Shown piece after piece: positions 43,920 to 51,770 of a stretch of 64,000 bases of DNA. The notes beneath the pieces were generated by a model. It saw nothing but the letters and a program-made list of their open reading frames with translations, had not been told where the DNA came from and ran no database searches. Origin of the DNA: Pseudoteredinibacter isoporae. Its GTDB lineage: Bacteria > Pseudomonadota > Gammaproteobacteria > Pseudomonadales > Cellvibrionaceae. Location: NCBI RefSeq assembly GCF_011602085.1, contig NZ_JAAONY010000005.1:62001-126000 (forward strand), given 5' to 3'. Within the stretch, counting starts at the first letter, position 1. Every line of letters starts with the position of its first letter. The position numbers and the translations under genes were made by a program.

Positions 43920-44292
43920 GGTCAAATTCCTTTTCTGTGAGCCGGGCAGTCCTTATCCCTTTGCTCAGTTTTTCGGCTCAAATAATGGAAAGTTTATCCG
44001 TTCGGCGGATTTTTCCCTGATTTTTATGTGGAAAAAGAACGTGACGACAAAATTTATTTATTTGGCGTTTCACTCATCGAATTCAGGGGTTTAAGGCGAC
44101 ATGCTGTTTCGTATCTTCTTGTGCTTTTTGTTGTTTACGATGTTTAGGGCGTCATGCTGAATGACCGCGGCTGGCATAACGGAATCGCTGTGCTATAGCT
44201 TGTGCATGGTTTCAAAGTGTTCATTGTGGGCGTAAACACATCACTTTTGAAAATGGTTAGTGTTTTTTGTATTCAGGAATTGGAGAAAGAAT
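43920..44292. other. Divergent intergenic region, MCP and TorF-type porin
   Basis: 373 nt without a coding region. It holds the FliA-like promoter at 43970-43996 for the MCP; no clear promoter for the porin gene is recognised, although TTGTG-rich stretches near 44190-44250 could serve. Confidence 0.5.
43970..43996 (-). promoter_or_regulatory. Sigma-28 (FliA) promoter of the Cache-MCP gene
   Basis: Read on the minus strand it is TAAA, 15 nt, GCCGAAAA: seven of eight bases of the -10 consensus with exact spacing. It ends about 50 nt before the gene start. Confidence 0.7.
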
Positions 44293-45006
44293 ATGGATAT
44301 TCGATCAATCTCACTTATTACTGTGCTTATTTTTTATAGCGGTCAGGCAATCTCAGCTGAAAGCAGTGCGAACATTGCCTTGCTCAGTGATTACAAGTTC
44401 CGGGGGATTTCCCAAACCGATACCAGTCCGGCGATACAGGGTGGCTTTGATGTGGCATTTGACTCCGGATTCTATGTGGGTACCTGGGGTTCAAATGTGG
44501 ATTTTGCCAACAGCCTGGAGTTGGACATCTATGCCGGTTTCAGTGGCCATGTATCCGAGTCTGTGAGTTTTGATGTCGGGTATCTGTACTACGACTATCC
44601 CGGTACGACCGGTAATGATGACTTCGCGGAAGTGTATGCAAGCTTTTCTATTGAGGGGTTTACTCTGGGTGGGAACTACAGTGACGATTATTACAATGAA
44701 ACCGGTGAGGCGTTCTATGTCTATGGTGACTATGAGTTTGAAATCGCTGAAGGTTTTTCACTGGCATTGCATTATGGCTTTAGCGATTTTGATCGCCGCC
44801 GCTCGAACGCCAAACCGGGTGAGGCGGTCTTTCTGGGAGGCAATGCCGACTCTTATACGGATTACAATATCACGTTGAACAAGTCGTTTTCGGGAATCAA
44901 TTTCAGTTTAGGTTATTACGATACCGATCTTAATCAAACTGAGTGTGGTGGAAGCGATAGCTGGTGTGACGGCTCTTTTATCCTTTCCATGGCGAAAGAT
45001 CTATAG
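44293..45006 (+). CDS. TorF-family putative outer-membrane porin
   Basis: A 237-residue protein starting at the ATG at 44293 (GGAGAAAGAAT upstream), with signal peptide MDIRSISLITVLIFYSGQAISA. The mature start SSANIALLSDYKFRGISQTD is the signature of the TorF/Gcw_chp porin-like family, followed by alternating beta strands (YVGTWGSNVDF, VGYLYYDYPG, SLGYYDTDLN). A late Cys pair (ECGGSDSWCDG) is unusual for a barrel and could form a loop disulfide. The C-terminus (SFILSMAKDL) is not a canonical BAM signal. The substrate is unknown. Confidence 0.82.
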   Translation: MDIRSISLITVLIFYSGQAISAESSANIALLSDYKFRGISQTDTSPAIQGGFDVAFDSGFYVGTWGSNVDFANSLELDIYAGFSGHVSESVSFDVGYLYYDYPGTTGNDDFAEVYASFSIEGFTLGGNYSDDYYNETGEAFYVYGDYEFEIAEGFSLALHYGFSDFDRRRSNAKPGEAVFLGGNADSYTDYNITLNKSFSGINFSLGYYDTDLNQTECGGSDSWCDGSFILSMAKDL

Positions 45007-45371
45007 TCGCTTATCTTGAATATCTGCCTAAACGTCTATCAGGGTTCCGATTGTTTTCTTCGCAGCTGAACTCTGATCTTGATCCTTGCATTGTTCCCCT
45101 TTCCTTTGCTGCTGTTTTACATGGCTCCGTGCATTGTTGACATAAAAGTGTCATAAAACTTTCGCTGAATGAATAACTTTAGCTGTAATGCTTACAATAA
45201 AAATCAGCAATGATGTTTGCTCGGTAATATTTTCCTGGAAATATACGCTTGATCGGGCATTTAAAAATAACCAAGGCTTATAAATTGACGGCTGATATTT
45301 CTAACTAATATTTAAGATTCCTGATATAGCTTGGTAGTCTAGCTGAACGGCCTCGCAAAGGAGTGCAGGAC
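45007..45371. other. Intergenic region containing a candidate Pho box
   Basis: 365 nt, no coding region. It includes the Pho-box-like repeat at 45137-45160 and a TACAAT at 45193-45198 that could be a -10 element for the following gene. Confidence 0.5.
45137..45160 (+). promoter_or_regulatory. Candidate PhoB box
   Basis: Two adjacent 11-bp units, TGACATAAAAG and TGTCATAAAAC, match the tandem PhoB half-site consensus (TGTCATAAA with an A/T tail). The distance to the TACAAT at 45193 is longer than the ideal ~10 bp, so the promoter geometry is uncertain. Confidence 0.45.
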
Positions 45372-45632
45372 ATGGAATTTCATGCGGTATTTATGGATGT
45401 GACCACAGGTGAAGTGGTTTATGGCGTGAGAGAAGTTTCCACGGCCGACCAAGCGGAATCACACAATACTCAGCAGCGTTGTTGGTTGCTCAGCGGCGAA
45501 TGCCTGAGAGGGCCAACGAGTGATGGGGTTTATCTTACCCCGAGAAGAGCCTATCAATTGCTGACAGAATCCAACGAAATGGAAGACCTCGGTGAAGGCG
45601 ATCATCAGCTGAACCTTTTTTCAAATCAATAA
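45372..45632 (+). CDS. Small conserved-looking protein of unknown function
   Basis: An 86-residue soluble protein starting at the ATG at 45372, with AAAGGAG eight bases upstream: MEFHAVFMDVTTGEVVYGVR, then VSTADQAESHNTQQRCWLLS and GVYLTPRRAYQLLTESNEME. No signal peptide or known domain is seen. It is a monocistronic unit with a candidate Pho box upstream and a strong terminator downstream, which supports it being a real gene, possibly phosphate-responsive. Confidence 0.65.
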   Translation: MEFHAVFMDVTTGEVVYGVREVSTADQAESHNTQQRCWLLSGECLRGPTSDGVYLTPRRAYQLLTESNEMEDLGEGDHQLNLFSNQ

Positions 45633-45734
45633 TCTATATGGGTAACTTTCATTGCCTGGCACATAGTAGTCTCAGCACAATGTTAGTTACCGCTAAAGTT
45701 TGTTGGTTTACGCACCGAACACCCTAAGACCCTT

Positions 45735-45759
45735 GGCCGCAATATTGCGGCCTTTTTTT
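45735..45759 (+). terminator. Strong intrinsic terminator
   Basis: GGCCGCAAT/ATTGCGGCC (45735-45752) is a perfect 9-bp palindrome followed by T7. A loop forms from its centre. Confidence 0.9.
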
Positions 45760-45896
45760 GTACTTTTCTTCTCGGGAATGCCAGCCATAAGTCCACGTTA
45801 TGCCGCAGCCCGCAAAGGGTTTAGCTGGTTTTTAACATAATGTTCCAGCCCACTGTGTCGCAGAGCAAAAAATGCACAAACTTTATTTGCTGGGTC

Positions 45897-45923
45897 TAAA
45901 GTCTTTGCAAATTTAGACGATAG
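45897..45923 (+). promoter_or_regulatory. Sigma-28 (FliA) promoter of the biPAS-MCP gene
   Basis: TAAAGTCT at 45897-45904 (seven of eight matches to TAAAGTTT), an 11-nt spacer, then GACGATAG (six of eight matches to GCCGATAA). The gene starts 38 nt downstream. Confidence 0.65.
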
Positions 45924-45960
45924 TTAAGTCAATATCATTTGGCTAACAGGGTATATCGCC

Positions 45961-47283
45961 ATGTCATGGTTTGGATCTTCAGAATTAGAAAATGAAAATA
46001 ATGCGTTAAAGACGGAATTGGGTGCATGTCAGGCTATTTTGAGCGCTCTGGATCATTCAATGGCGGTTATCGAGTTTGATACCGGCGGCCATATACTAAA
46101 AGCCAATGAGAACTTTTTGTCCACGACGGGTTATTCTTTTAAAGAAATTCAGGGCAAGCATCATGAGATTTTTTGTGCCCCCGAATACGCCCGCTCAGAG
46201 GAATATAAGCAGTTTTGGAATACCTTGCGTTCCGGTCAGGTAGTTTCAGGGCAATTCGATCGAGTTAATAAAAACGGTGAGGTGATCTGGTTGGAGGCGA
46301 CCTATAACCCAATTCGCGGCGCGGGAGGCCAGGTGGAAAAGGTTGTTAAGTTTGCCGCGGATATCACCAGCCGGGTTCTCGACGAGCAAAATGTTCGCGC
46401 GAAAGTTGATGCGCTCAGCCGTTCTTCGGCAATCATCGAATTTGAACCCGATGGCACCATCATTGACTGCAATAATAACTTCTTGCAAGCGGTGGGCTAT
46501 AGCAAGGATCAGATTGTGGGACAGCACCACCGCATGTTCTGTGAGCCCGAACTGGCCAATAGCGAAGAGTACGTTCGTTTCTGGGAAAAATTGAACACCG
46601 GCGAGTTTGCTGCGGGACAATTTAAGCGGATTGATTCTTCCGGCCGAACACTTTGGCTGGAAGCATCCTATAACCCGGTTTACGACATGAAAGGGCGTTT
46701 ATTCCGGGTGGTGAAATTTGCTTCGGATATTACTCAGCAGACCGAACAATCCCAGCGAACCGAAGAGAGCGCGGTTATCGCGCGCAAAATTTCCGGAGAA
46801 ACGTATTCCATTGCACAGCAGGGTGGAGAAGTGATTGGCAACGCCGCCAAGGAAATGACCAATATCGCGGATTCGGTGAAAGAATCATCCGAACACATTG
46901 AAAGCCTGAACGCGCAGTCGACCCAGATTAACTCCATCATCAGCACGATTCAGGAAATTGCCGACCAGACTAATTTGCTGGCACTGAACGCCGCTATCGA
47001 GGCCGCCCGTGCAGGTGATCAAGGCCGTGGTTTTGCAGTGGTGGCTGATGAAGTTCGCCAGCTGGCGGCGAGAACGTCGCAATCCACATCAGAAATTTCC
47101 AGCATGATTCACTCAATTCAGGAAGATACCTCTTCTGCATCCAATAGCATGGCGACGACTCTGGAGCAGGCGATGCGTGGGGTGGAGCTTGCCAATGAAA
47201 CGGGTGAGGTAATTGCAAAAATTGAATCCGCTTCCAGCGAGGTGGTGAGTGCTATTGATTCCTACTCAAAGTCGGTGGGTTAA
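45961..47283 (+). CDS. Soluble PAS-PAS chemoreceptor (BdlA/Aer-2-like architecture)
   Basis: A 440-residue cytoplasmic MCP with no membrane helix. A short coiled-coil start is followed by two very similar PAS domains, ~28-145 ([40 protein letters not shown]) and ~150-265 ([40 protein letters not shown]), which look like an internal duplication. The signalling domain ([20 protein letters not shown]) is short. BdlA of Pseudomonas has this layout and links redox or nutrient cues to biofilm dispersal; shared function is inferred. A FliA-like promoter precedes it. Confidence 0.93.
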   Translation: MSWFGSSELENENNALKTELGACQAILSALDHSMAVIEFDTGGHILKANENFLSTTGYSFKEIQGKHHEIFCAPEYARSEEYKQFWNTLRSGQVVSGQFDRVNKNGEVIWLEATYNPIRGAGGQVEKVVKFAADITSRVLDEQNVRAKVDALSRSSAIIEFEPDGTIIDCNNNFLQAVGYSKDQIVGQHHRMFCEPELANSEEYVRFWEKLNTGEFAAGQFKRIDSSGRTLWLEASYNPVYDMKGRLFRVVKFASDITQQTEQSQRTEESAVIARKISGETYSIAQQGGEVIGNAAKEMTNIADSVKESSEHIESLNAQSTQINSIISTIQEIADQTNLLALNAAIEAARAGDQGRGFAVVADEVRQLAARTSQSTSEISSMIHSIQEDTSSASNSMATTLEQAMRGVELANETGEVIAKIESASSEVVSAIDSYSKSVG

Positions 47284-47293
47284 TCAGCAAAGA

Positions 47294-47326
47294 ATCTCTT
47301 TAGGCTTGGCTTGGGCCTAAAGAGAT
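47294..47326. terminator. Long hairpin between the biPAS-MCP and the convergent SDR gene
   Basis: ATCTCTTTAGGC and its exact complement GCCTAAAGAGAT form a 12-bp stem around TTGGCTTGG. No T-run follows on either side, so it may be a weak or factor-assisted terminator. Confidence 0.5.
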
Positions 47327-47385
47327 ACTGTCAAAGCAATACATTAAAAGCATTTGCTCGACAGTATTCCTCTTCAAAACGCTTC

Positions 47386-48180
47386 CTAGAACAATGAATG
47401 ATGCTGTCCGCCGTCAATCACAATGTTTTGTCCGACGATAAAACGGGATAAAGGGCTGCACAATAATGCCGCCATGGGCGCGAGGTCATCGGCTTCGGCC
47501 AGAAAGCCTGCCGGGATTTTATTGTTTTCCAAAAAGTGTGTGAACACGACTTCTTCATTGGGTTCCAAACCGAAAGCATCGGCGTAGGGTTCCAGACTTT
47601 CACTCATCCCTTCTGTTTGAAACATGCCGGGCAGCAGATTATTGATGTTTACCCCGAAACGCGCCACTTCCCTGGAAACACTCGCCGTGTAATTAATTAA
47701 GGCGGAGCGAGCCGGGCCGGACATTAATCTCCAAATCATGGGATTCTTGGCGGAAAAGGTCGCAATGTTCACAATACGCCCCCAGCCCTTATCCTTCATG
47801 ACAGGAATATAGTGACGCATGATTTCGATCGGGCCGAGCAAGGTGGTTTCAATGGAATCTCGCCACATTTCCGGTGTTACTTTCAGGAAGTCTCCATTGG
47901 GTGCCGGCGGCTTGATGGTAATGCCAAGAATATCCGGATCCGGGCAGGCTGCAAACAGGGCCTCGCGCCCGCTTTCTGTGGAAGAGTCAGCCACGATCGG
48001 TGTAACGGCAATATGGTAACGTTCAGAGATTTCCTGGGCGGCTTGTTTTAATCGCGCTTCCCGGCGAGCGCTGATATACAGTTCTACCCCGGCTTCAGCC
48101 AAGCGTTCTGCGGTTGCGCGCCCCATGCCCGCACTGCCGCCGGCCATCAGTGCTTTTTTACCTTTGATTTGAAGATCCAT
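47386..48180 (-). CDS. Atypical short-chain dehydrogenase/reductase lacking YxxxK
   Basis: A 264-residue SDR-fold protein. The cofactor motif is GGSAGMG (residues ~14-20). The usual NNAG is replaced by DILGITIKPPAP and the catalytic YxxxK by MSGPARSALINY, with Ser retained in NIATFSAKNP. This resembles SDR subfamilies in which the YxxxK block is replaced by an SxxxRxxL pattern. The end LSRFIVGQNIVIDGGQHHSLF is typical. It is the last gene of a minus-strand set with an HCCA-isomerase-like gene and an AraC regulator, suggesting catabolism of a ring compound. The substrate is unknown. Confidence 0.85.
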   Translation of the reverse strand: MDLQIKGKKALMAGGSAGMGRATAERLAEAGVELYISARREARLKQAAQEISERYHIAVTPIVADSSTESGREALFAACPDPDILGITIKPPAPNGDFLKVTPEMWRDSIETTLLGPIEIMRHYIPVMKDKGWGRIVNIATFSAKNPMIWRLMSGPARSALINYTASVSREVARFGVNINNLLPGMFQTEGMSESLEPYADAFGLEPNEEVVFTHFLENNKIPAGFLAEADDLAPMAALLCSPLSRFIVGQNIVIDGGQHHSLF

Positions 48181-48247
48181 CGCTTGCTCCTTACGGTGCT
48201 TATTGTTTTGAGCTTTTGGTCTTGGCTGCTAATTAGGCATTAACCTT

Positions 48248-48898
48248 TTATGGGTTTTTATTTAAGCCATGTTGATCCAATCGCCAGCGCAAGGTGTCGA
48301 TACGATCCTGGCCAAAAAACGGTTCTCCATTGAATGCCATTGTGGGTACTCCCCAGTGCCCGGATTCGTCCAGCAGGGTTTGATTGTGTTCCACTTCCTT
48401 CAGGCATTCCTCAAGGTCCAGATTTGCTTCCAGTGTGTCCAGATCGATATCGACCGACGCCAAGGCCTTTTTCATATGGTCGCCTTTATCCCAACCCTCA
48501 GTGCCACCAAAGATCAAGTGGGAAATGACATAGGCCAGATCAATACCCTTGCCGAGTCGCTCAGCGGCTACGCCTAGCGCACTCAATCGATAAATGTAGG
48601 GTTGCTCTTCGGCAACCTCGAAGGTACTGAGATCTTGTACGATGGGGTCGGGTGAGGGCCAGGTGATTTTCATGCCCAAATAGTCAGCTCGGCGAAAGGC
48701 ATCGGTGAGGATGTAGCTGACCTTCTTTTGCCCCTGAGGATCGTCAAACACGGCTTCTTTGGCGCGGAGCGCGATGGGAAGTACTGGACGCAGCTTAACC
48801 TCGACATGGTAATCATCCCGGAGCTTCAGTAGATCAGGTGTGACCAGATAAGAATAGGGACTGCGAAAGGAAAAAAAGACATCGACAACGGCAGACAC
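48248..48898 (-). CDS. DsbA-fold isomerase (2-hydroxychromene-2-carboxylate isomerase-like)
   Basis: A 216-residue glutathione-transferase-kappa/HCCA-isomerase-family protein. The N-terminus VDVFFSFRSPYSYLVTPDLL carries the conserved Ser-Pro of the GSH-dependent active site in place of a CxxC. The rest (AFRRADYLGMKITWPSPDPI, ESGHWGVPTMAFNGEPFFGQ with the cis-Pro) is typical. Family members isomerise hydroxychromene carboxylates in naphthalene catabolism, but many have other roles. It is 67 nt upstream of the SDR gene on the same strand. Confidence 0.88.
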   Translation of the reverse strand: MSAVVDVFFSFRSPYSYLVTPDLLKLRDDYHVEVKLRPVLPIALRAKEAVFDDPQGQKKVSYILTDAFRRADYLGMKITWPSPDPIVQDLSTFEVAEEQPYIYRLSALGVAAERLGKGIDLAYVISHLIFGGTEGWDKGDHMKKALASVDIDLDTLEANLDLEECLKEVEHNQTLLDESGHWGVPTMAFNGEPFFGQDRIDTLRWRLDQHGLNKNP

Positions 48899-48986
48899 GA
48901 TAGATCTCCTTATTATTGATTGTGATCAGGAGACAATCTTAACGCAGTTAACGGTGTTTGGCCGATCATTGGCGGCCATTTACAGG

Positions 48987-50027
48987 TCAGTTTTGGCGAT
49001 TGCCCGCAAGCTGCTCGCGGTATTCCAGTGGTGACATGCCGGCCCAGCGTTTAAACGTGCGAGCAAAGTTGGATGGGTCGCTAAAACCCAGGTCGTAGGC
49101 AATTGTACTCACCGGCAACCCTGAGACCGCAAGCAGTTCTCGAGCTCGGGATTGGCGCAATTCATCGACAATCTTCTTGTAGCTGCTGTCAGCTTGACTG
49201 AGTTGTCGACGCAGGCTGCGTTCAGACAAGCCCAAGGCTTCGGCGGCTTGCTCAATCGGAAGGTTTTGATAGCGGTGTTTTACGATTAAATTGCGTAGCC
49301 GGGCATCCAGCCCTTCCTCAAAAAACCTTTCAGCGCGCTGCTTTTCACACAGACGAAGCATATTTTGATGCAATACCGGATCGGTTCCGCTCAGAGGCCT
49401 TTGAAGATAATGAGCTGGCATGACGACCCGACTGAAAGGCGCATCGAAACGTATCGGGAAATTCAGTGAGGGTGCAAACTCCGCCCAGCCTTCCGGTTCA
49501 GGCAGGGCCAGTTCCGCAAAAAGTGTTATCTGTTCTTCACCGAGCAGCAATTTCCAGAAGTTTTCTGTCACAACGATGCTGCTGCCCACCACAAAATATT
49601 CGATATCACTAACATCTACCGCAGGTTGCCAGCGAATCACGAGCTCTTCGCCTTCCTGCTCATAATCAAAGGACAAGATGGAAAAGTTCAGGGAAACAAA
49701 CTGTCGAAGCACATCGAGTGCCGTTGAAAAAACATCGCTGCTCAGGGCCGCAGACGCGGGCAGGCCGATGTTCAAAGGGTTAAAGCGCGCCGCCATGCGT
49801 GGGCCGAGGTGTGGATCGCCCGTTAGATTAATGGCGTTCAGTACAAAGGTTTTATGTTGCTCGAAAGTGCAGCGAAAGTCCGGGTTTAATAAGTCGTCTT
49901 CACTCAGTGCTGTATTTTTTAAAAGCGCTTCTGCCGCGTAACCTTCGGCCACCAGAGTGCGGAAGACAAAGCCGATATAATTAATCGTCAAGGCGGCGTC
50001 TTTGGATGTAAAGCTGCGCTGGCTCAC
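48987..50027 (-). CDS. AraC-family transcriptional regulator (OruR/ArgR-like N-terminal domain)
   Basis: A 346-residue regulator. The N-terminal ~200 residues (PF12625-type; YIGFVFRTLVAEGYAAEALL, LSFNILSFDYEQEGEELVIRW region) sense a ligand. The C-terminal double HTH is clear: LPIEQAAEALGLSERSLRRQ and LPVSTIAYDLGFSDPSNFAR followed by TFKRWAGMSPLEYRE. It is adjacent to and likely controls the isomerase-SDR pair, 89 nt downstream on the same strand, and may also act on the overlapping GST neighbourhood. Confidence 0.9.
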   Translation of the reverse strand: MSQRSFTSKDAALTINYIGFVFRTLVAEGYAAEALLKNTALSEDDLLNPDFRCTFEQHKTFVLNAINLTGDPHLGPRMAARFNPLNIGLPASAALSSDVFSTALDVLRQFVSLNFSILSFDYEQEGEELVIRWQPAVDVSDIEYFVVGSSIVVTENFWKLLLGEEQITLFAELALPEPEGWAEFAPSLNFPIRFDAPFSRVVMPAHYLQRPLSGTDPVLHQNMLRLCEKQRAERFFEEGLDARLRNLIVKHRYQNLPIEQAAEALGLSERSLRRQLSQADSSYKKIVDELRQSRARELLAVSGLPVSTIAYDLGFSDPSNFARTFKRWAGMSPLEYREQLAGNRQN

Positions 50028-50043
50028 AAGTTTATTCCGCGTT

Positions 50044-50652
50044 TTAAGTATTCGTGCTCTGGTTCCAACGCTGTGCCTGATGGATGGCGGCGTTGAGCAA
50101 ATCCCAGTTCAAAAGGTTCTGTTGGTATTCTCCCGCCTTGCCATCGAGTTTGATGCCATAGCTTTGCAACCTGAAAGCGAGAATGGAATAAAATGCATCC
50201 ACTGCGCTGGCTCTGGAAAACATAAACGGCCCATTTGCTGATTCAAATATCGACGCAAGCCGATCGATCTCTGTTTGAATACCGTTGTCGAATTGTTGCA
50301 AGGGCTCTGTCGCTTTCAGTGTAAATGGGCAGCGCGAACGAAGTTGCATAAATCCGGAGTGGAGTTCGGCACACAAGCTTCGAGCCAGGGCGCGTTCAGA
50401 GCTTGATACGGGAAACACGGCACCGTCGGAAATCTCATTGAAATACTCAGCGATTGCCAGTGAATCATGGATGACGATATCTTCATCCAGCAAAAAAGGA
50501 ACCTGACCCGCTTTTGAACGTTTACAGATTTCCGCTTTGTAATTATCCCGAGTCAAATCGATCACGGTGAGATCAATATCAAGGTTTGCAATCTGGCTGC
50601 ATATCCAGGCTCTGAGCGACCAGGTGGAATCCGTACCGACGACTAACTGCAT
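50044..50652 (-). CDS. Glutathione S-transferase family protein
   Basis: A 202-residue GST-fold protein. The N-terminal thioredoxin-like half reads MQLVVGTDSTWSLRAWICSQ with SLRAW at the active-site position, then SKAGQVPFLLDEDIVIHDSL (cis-Pro VP and the D-S that binds glutathione). The C-terminal helical half contains SRASAVDAFYSILAF, a form of the N-capping box. It begins 14 nt after map on the same strand and precedes the AraC gene. GSH dependence links it in principle to the HCCA-isomerase-like gene. Confidence 0.88.
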   Translation of the reverse strand: MQLVVGTDSTWSLRAWICSQIANLDIDLTVIDLTRDNYKAEICKRSKAGQVPFLLDEDIVIHDSLAIAEYFNEISDGAVFPVSSSERALARSLCAELHSGFMQLRSRCPFTLKATEPLQQFDNGIQTEIDRLASIFESANGPFMFSRASAVDAFYSILAFRLQSYGIKLDGKAGEYQQNLLNWDLLNAAIHQAQRWNQSTNT

Positions 50653-50666
50653 TCAAACTTCTCCGG

Positions 50667-51449
50667 TTAAGGCTTTGGGATATGTTCTTCAGGCCTGAGA
50701 GTTAATACCTCAAACCCGGTTGAGCTGACCAGAATGGTGTGCTCCCATTGGGCCGATAACTTTTTATCTTTAGTGACGACGGTCCAGCCGTCCCGTTTTT
50801 CCTTGGTGCGATGCGTACCCTGATTGATCATCGGCTCGATAGTAAAGGTCATGCCCTCTTGCAGCGTAATGCCAGTGCCCGGTATACCATAATGCAGAAT
50901 TTGTGGCTCTTCATGCATTTCGCGGCCAATGCCATGGCCGCAGTATTCGCGCACGACACTATAACCATGCTTTTCGGCATGTGTCTGAATGGCATGGCCA
51001 ATATCACCGGTCGTGGCATTGGGTTTTACCGCGAGAATACCTTTCCACATCGATTCGTAAGTCACATCAACCAGCTGTCTGGCAGCCGGGAATACTTGGC
51101 CAATACAGTACATTTTGCTGCTGTCAGAGACAAAGCCGTTTTTCTCCAGGGTGATATCAATGTTCACGATATCACCTTCCCGAAGCTTTTTAGCCGGAGA
51201 GGGGACACCGTGGCAAACCACTTCATTGACTGAGGAATTGAGTACATATTGATAACCGTATTGGCCTTTGCTGGCCGGGCGGGCATGAAGCGTATGAACA
51301 ATGTAGCGCTCTACAAAATCGTTAATCTCCATTGTCGACAAACCACGGTGTATATAGGCATCCAGTGCGGAGAAAACCTGAGCCAGCAAGCGCCCGGATT
51401 CCCGCATCAATTCGATGTCTTCGGTGGATTTGATCTGGATATTATTCAT
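50667..51449 (-). CDS. map: Type I methionine aminopeptidase (accessory copy)
   Basis: A 260-residue MetAP that removes N-terminal Met. All five metal ligands are visible: Asp in NIDITLEKNG, Asp in FVSDSSKMY, His in GHGIGREMH, Glu in FTIEPMI and Glu in AQWEHTIL. The ATG at 51447-51449 lies inside the end of the ParD-like gene (8-bp overlap). The chromosomal housekeeping map is normally beside rpsB; this one is elsewhere, so it is probably a second copy. Its co-translation with a ParD-like protein is notable. Confidence 0.93.
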   Translation of the reverse strand: MNNIQIKSTEDIELMRESGRLLAQVFSALDAYIHRGLSTMEINDFVERYIVHTLHARPASKGQYGYQYVLNSSVNEVVCHGVPSPAKKLREGDIVNIDITLEKNGFVSDSSKMYCIGQVFPAARQLVDVTYESMWKGILAVKPNATTGDIGHAIQTHAEKHGYSVVREYCGHGIGREMHEEPQILHYGIPGTGITLQEGMTFTIEPMINQGTHRTKEKRDGWTVVTKDKKLSAQWEHTILVSSTGFEVLTLRPEEHIPKP

Positions 51450-51648
51450 TGGCCAGCCTGATGGTCGTGACGTTTTGCAGCTGCTTCTCGCGTTCAATAA
51501 TTTGCTCAAAGGTCAGCGTGGGGTTCTGTTCGGCTAAGCGCCCGATTTTGATCCAGAATTCAGCCTGTGAATTAATGGAGCGTTCCATGACTGCGCTGTT
51601 CTTTCGAACTTCTTCGTGCAGCTCGTCTGAAATTTTGACAATGCCCAT
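51442..51648 (-). CDS. ParD-like antitoxin-family protein
   Basis: A 68-residue ribbon-helix-helix-like protein: MGIVKISDELHEEVRKNSAV, MERSINSQAEFWIKIGRLAE, then a helical tail. This fits the ParD_like family (PF11903). A ParE-type toxin gene is absent; the 3' partner is map, overlapping by eight bases. It may autoregulate the operon by DNA binding as RHH proteins do. Confidence 0.82.
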   Translation of the reverse strand: MGIVKISDELHEEVRKNSAVMERSINSQAEFWIKIGRLAEQNPTLTFEQIIEREKQLQNVTTIRLANE

Positions 51649-51770
51649 AGAATAGCCTTGAGTATGATTTATAGCAATGTGCTACATATCATATACCTTG
51701 AATGCTTCAAAGAAAAGTCATCAGTCAGCAATACCGCCTTGTTTGCGGGTGTGACCTGCAAATCCAATGG

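Larger units (their letters stand above)
45633..45960. other. Intergenic region with a terminator and a FliA-like promoter
   Basis: No gene is seen. It contains the terminator at 45735-45759 and the sigma-28-type promoter at 45897-45923. Confidence 0.6.
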
